In this document: one piece after another, positions 6,230 to 8,975 of the stretch | Layout of the letters: each line of letters starts with the position of its first letter | Numbering within the stretch: position 1 is the stretch's first letter | DNA from: JAWOJF01 sp046481785 | GTDB taxonomy: Bacteria; Bacteroidota; Ignavibacteria; Ignavibacteriales; Ignavibacteriaceae | Assembly (NCBI GenBank): GCA_046481785.1 | Contig: JAWOJF010000106.1 | Span: 1 to 8,975, forward strand | Direction of reading: 5' to 3' | Length of the DNA: 8,975 bases | Made by a program: the position numbers and the translations under genes | The notes under the pieces: model-generated | Told to the model about the DNA's origin: nothing | The model's database searches: none | The model's input: the letters and a program-made list of their open reading frames with translations, nothing else

Positions 6230-6249
6230 CAAGATAAAGTATTTTAAGC

Positions 6250-8975
6250 ATGCCGCACTATGAATTGATATATGGACCAGATATAAAAACATCTTTAAAA
6301 ACAGCCCTGATAATATTTTTTCTTTCCTCATACATATATTGCCAGCCTAACGAAATAAAATTTAGTCATCTTACTGCCGAAGACGGACTCTCACTAAATG
6401 TAGTTACTAAGGTACTGCAGGACAGCAGAGGATTCCTGTGGTTTGGTACATACAACGGCTTAAACAGGTATGATGGGTATAACTTCAAGGTATTTCTGCC
6501 GGAAGCCTCTAATCCTAAAAGCATCTCCAACCATTCAATCTGGGCACTATACGAAGACAGTGAAGGTATGATATGGATCGGAACCCTTGACGGGCTTAAC
6601 AAGTATGACTGGAGAACTGAAGAGTTCCACAGGTATAAAAATATTCCGGATGATAAAAACAGTTTAAGCGACAGCTATGTTTATTCTATTTTTGAAGATA
6701 AATCGGGAAATTTATGGATCGGGACTTTAGACGGCCTTAATAAATATAACCGTGATAAAGATAATTTTACCATATATAAAAAAGTAAGCAATGGGCTGAA
6801 TATTAATTCTTTGAACAGCGTTAAAAGTATAGCAGAAGATCATAAAGGAAATCTCTGGCTTGGTACATGGGATGGATTAACCTGCCGGCAGAAAGACAGC
6901 AAATTGACCAGTCTGGCTTTACCGAAACCAGAGCATTTGAAATTTATTTTTTATAATGATATTACATGTATACTTGAAGATAATGATAAAACTTTATGGA
7001 TTGGGACCTCCGGTAAGGGGCTTTTCAGATACCTCCCCGAAACAGGAAAGATCTTGAATTATTATACTATTGAGGAGGACGCCCACAGCATTTCAGATAA
7101 TACCGTATTAACCTTATATCAGGATAAACTAAATAATCTTTGGATAGGAACAAAAAACGGCCTGAATAAATTTGATTACAAAAAAAATAATTTCATCAGG
7201 ATTCTTAATGATCCGGAAAAACCTCTAAGTATCAGTAATAATGAAATATTCTCAATTGAGGAGGATAATACCGGTATTATATGGATAGGAACTTCCGGCG
7301 GAATAAATAAATTATATCAGCCTTTAAATAAATTCCAGTTCATAGGCGCAGGCAGTAATCAGAATAATTCTTTAAGCAATAGCTACGTTAATACAATTTA
7401 TGTAGATAAAAAGAATAATATTTGGGCAGGCACAAGAGACGGCCTGAACAGAATTGACCATTTTACAGATAAGATAACTCATTACACTAATATTCCGGGT
7501 AAAAACAATAGTTTGAATGATAATTATGTATGGGCTATCCTTGAAGATAATAAAGGATATATCTGGATAGGTACCGATGGCGGAGGATTAAACAGATACA
7601 ATTCTGCAACTGGTGAGTTTAAGGTTTATAGTTATGATGAGAACGATCAGCAGTCTATAAGTAATAACGGAATTATTTCGCTTTGTGAAGATAATGACGG
7701 CAATATATGGGCAGGAACCTGGTGGGGGCTGAATAGATTTGACAGGGAAAAAGAAAAATTTACCAGGTACACCAGTTTCCAGAGTAATACTATATGGGTT
7801 GTTTTTAAGGATTCAAAAGGAACTATATGGGCAGGAACCGATGGTGCCGGTGTAAACCGGTACAATAAAGCTGACGGAAGTTTTACCAATTTCCTCAGAG
7901 ACTCTAAAAATGTTAATAAAAGCGGAAACAGGGTTATAAATATTTCTGAATCAAATGACGGCATTTTATGGTTCGGTACTGTGGAAGGATTAAATAGTTA
8001 CAACCGGCAGTCAGGTAAATTTATACATTACGGCATCAATGATGGCCTTCCAAGCTTACTGATAAACGGTGTACAGGAGGATAAGAAGGGTTACCTATGG
8101 ATCATTACAGATAAAAGTCTGACAAAGTTTGACAGAAAAAAGAAAACATTTATCAACTACACAAAAAGAAATGGATTGATTGATGTTGAATTTTCTCCCG
8201 GCGCTATTGCTAAAACTGGTGACGGAAGATTTATTCTTGGTAATAAAAGCGGTTTAACTGTTTTTCACCCCGATAGTATAAAAGATGAACACCTGGATGC
8301 ACCTGTTGTATTTACTGATCTTAAAATTTATAACCAGTCTGTACCTATTTCAAACGATGGAAGTACAGTATTAACTGAATCGATTGTATGCTCAAAAGAA
8401 ATATCTATTCCCTATGGTAATGATGTTATTACAATTGAATTTGCATTATTGGATTATTACAATTCAAAAAACAATAAATTCTTTTATAAGTTAATCGGTT
8501 TTGATGATGACTGGAATGATGTGGGAAACAGAAATTCGGCTACTTACACAAATCTTTCACCTGGCGAATACACCTTTACTGTTAGAGCTACTAATAATAA
8601 TGTTTTAGGAAATGAAAAGGAAGCATCTTTAAGAGTAACCATACTCCCTGTTTTTTACCAGAGCCTTTGGTTTAAGATACTTCTTACTCTATCAGGTATA
8701 GTTTTAACTTTTGTTATAATTAATGGTAGAACCCGCAGTATAAAAAAAAGGAATGAAATACTTGAACAAAAGATAGCTGAGCACACCAAGGACCTTGATA
8801 AAACAATAACAGAATTAAGCCAGGAAATTGTTGAAAGGAAAAAAGCAGAAGCAAAGGTGCATACTTCACTTGAAGAAAAGGAAGTTTTGTTAAAAGAAAT
8901 TCATCACCGTGTAAAAAATAACCTCCAGGTTATTTCCAGCCTGCTTTACCTGCAGTCTACCAAAGTTAAAGATAA
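6250..8975 (+). CDS. Reg_prop beta-propeller sensor histidine kinase, HisKA_2 type (C-terminus beyond the window)
   Basis: The frame opens at ATG 6250 (first start after an in-frame TAA at 6235) and is uninterrupted for 908 codons to the window edge. A signal peptide (hydrophobic core at about 18-30, Gln32 at +1) leads to about 14 propeller blades. Twelve carry the W-[IFLA]-G-T motif: Trp64, 109, 156, 203, 250, 298, 345, 392, 439, 487, 527 and 574. Two degenerate ones follow near 617 and 661. This suits two seven-bladed periplasmic propellers. Then come a Y_Y_Y domain (about 720-798, ending SPGEYTFTVRATNNN), a membrane helix (about 808-825), a coiled coil (830-880), and the start of a HisKA_2 domain, KEIHHRVKNNLQ, with likely phospho-acceptor His886. 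The protein should sense an external ligand and phosphorylate a response regulator. The ATP-binding domain and any receiver lie outside the window. There is no clear Shine-Dalgarno sequence. Confidence 0.93.
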   Translation, partial: MPHYELIYGPDIKTSLKTALIIFFLSSYIYCQPNEIKFSHLTAEDGLSLNVVTKVLQDSRGFLWFGTYNGLNRYDGYNFKVFLPEASNPKSISNHSIWALYEDSEGMIWIGTLDGLNKYDWRTEEFHRYKNIPDDKNSLSDSYVYSIFEDKSGNLWIGTLDGLNKYNRDKDNFTIYKKVSNGLNINSLNSVKSIAEDHKGNLWLGTWDGLTCRQKDSKLTSLALPKPEHLKFIFYNDITCILEDNDKTLWIGTSGKGLFRYLPETGKILNYYTIEEDAHSISDNTVLTLYQDKLNNLWIGTKNGLNKFDYKKNNFIRILNDPEKPLSISNNEIFSIEEDNTGIIWIGTSGGINKLYQPLNKFQFIGAGSNQNNSLSNSYVNTIYVDKKNNIWAGTRDGLNRIDHFTDKITHYTNIPGKNNSLNDNYVWAILEDNKGYIWIGTDGGGLNRYNSATGEFKVYSYDENDQQSISNNGIISLCEDNDGNIWAGTWWGLNRFDREKEKFTRYTSFQSNTIWVVFKDSKGTIWAGTDGAGVNRYNKADGSFTNFLRDSKNVNKSGNRVINISESNDGILWFGTVEGLNSYNRQSGKFIHYGINDGLPSLLINGVQEDKKGYLWIITDKSLTKFDRKKKTFINYTKRNGLIDVEFSPGAIAKTGDGRFILGNKSGLTVFHPDSIKDEHLDAPVVFTDLKIYNQSVPISNDGSTVLTESIVCSKEISIPYGNDVITIEFALLDYYNSKNNKFFYKLIGFDDDWNDVGNRNSATYTNLSPGEYTFTVRATNNNVLGNEKEASLRVTILPVFYQSLWFKILLTLSGIVLTFVIINGRTRSIKKRNEILEQKIAEHTKDLDKTITELSQEIVERKKAEAKVHTSLEEKEVLLKEIHHRVKNNLQVISSLLYLQSTKVKD

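Noticed and set aside
6063..6251. 62-residue open frame on the minus strand in the gap before the histidine kinase
   Set aside because: It shows no recognisable domain, no ribosome-binding site, and shares its ATG region with the kinase start; probably a chance frame in AT-rich DNA.
6366..6602. Minus-strand open frame inside the kinase gene
   Set aside because: It is the antisense reading of the repeated propeller blades; blade codons produce open antisense frames.
7647..7964. 105-residue minus-strand open frame inside the kinase gene
   Set aside because: Same reason: it repeats IP-A-HI-P patterns that mirror the W-x-G-T blades on the plus strand.
6250..8300. Tandem DNA repeats from the propeller blades
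   Set aside because: The repetition is at protein level; the copies have diverged in codons, so there is no recent tandem duplication at DNA level.

Overview
The window is AT-rich bacterial chromosome, most like the Bacteroidota/Ignavibacteria group. This placement is inferred from three things: the YebC protein has the Bacteroidota-type N-terminus (MGRIFEKRKH), there is a two-component sensor built on a Reg_prop beta-propeller, and all four predicted signal peptides are followed directly by glutamine, as the 'Bacteroidetes Q-rule' describes. No phage, insertion sequence, CRISPR array or other mobile element was seen.

Layout. Positions 1-2909 are all on the minus strand. In transcription order they hold an ECF sigma factor (2909-2364), a membrane anti-sigma-like protein (2367-1762), a small secreted Spy/CpxP-like protein (1751-1275), tRNA-Leu(GAG) (1197-1114), a secreted TPR protein (1045-275), a terminator, and the first 56 codons of a gene that leaves the window at position 1. 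From about 2910 rightwards everything is on the plus strand: a second secreted Spy/LTXXQ-like protein (3052-3690) with a strong terminator, an MFS transporter (3910-5136), a YebC/TACO1-type regulator (5289-6005), and the first 908 codons of a large propeller histidine kinase (6250 to the window end).

How the genes fit together. The clearest unit is the sigma / anti-sigma / Spy-like operon and the divergent Spy/LTXXQ gene. The 142-base gap between them carries the same bipartite motif twice, once on each strand and pointing outward: TTAAACC, 16 bases, TGTCnAATG. Motif, spacing and orientation fit two promoters read by the ECF sigma factor itself. The model is an autoregulated envelope-stress regulon: the anti-sigma holds the sigma at the inner membrane, and release switches on both the operon and the divergent periplasmic protein. 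The logic resembles the Cpx/Spy and CnrYXH systems, but the signal is unknown.

The histidine kinase at the right end has a signal peptide, about 14 propeller blades, a Y_Y_Y domain, one membrane helix, a coiled coil and the start of a HisKA_2 domain with its phospho-acceptor histidine. Its catalytic domain lies outside the window. The MFS transporter and YebC genes look like independent units. Most of the window is ordinary chromosome; the divergent promoter pair is the most informative new observation.
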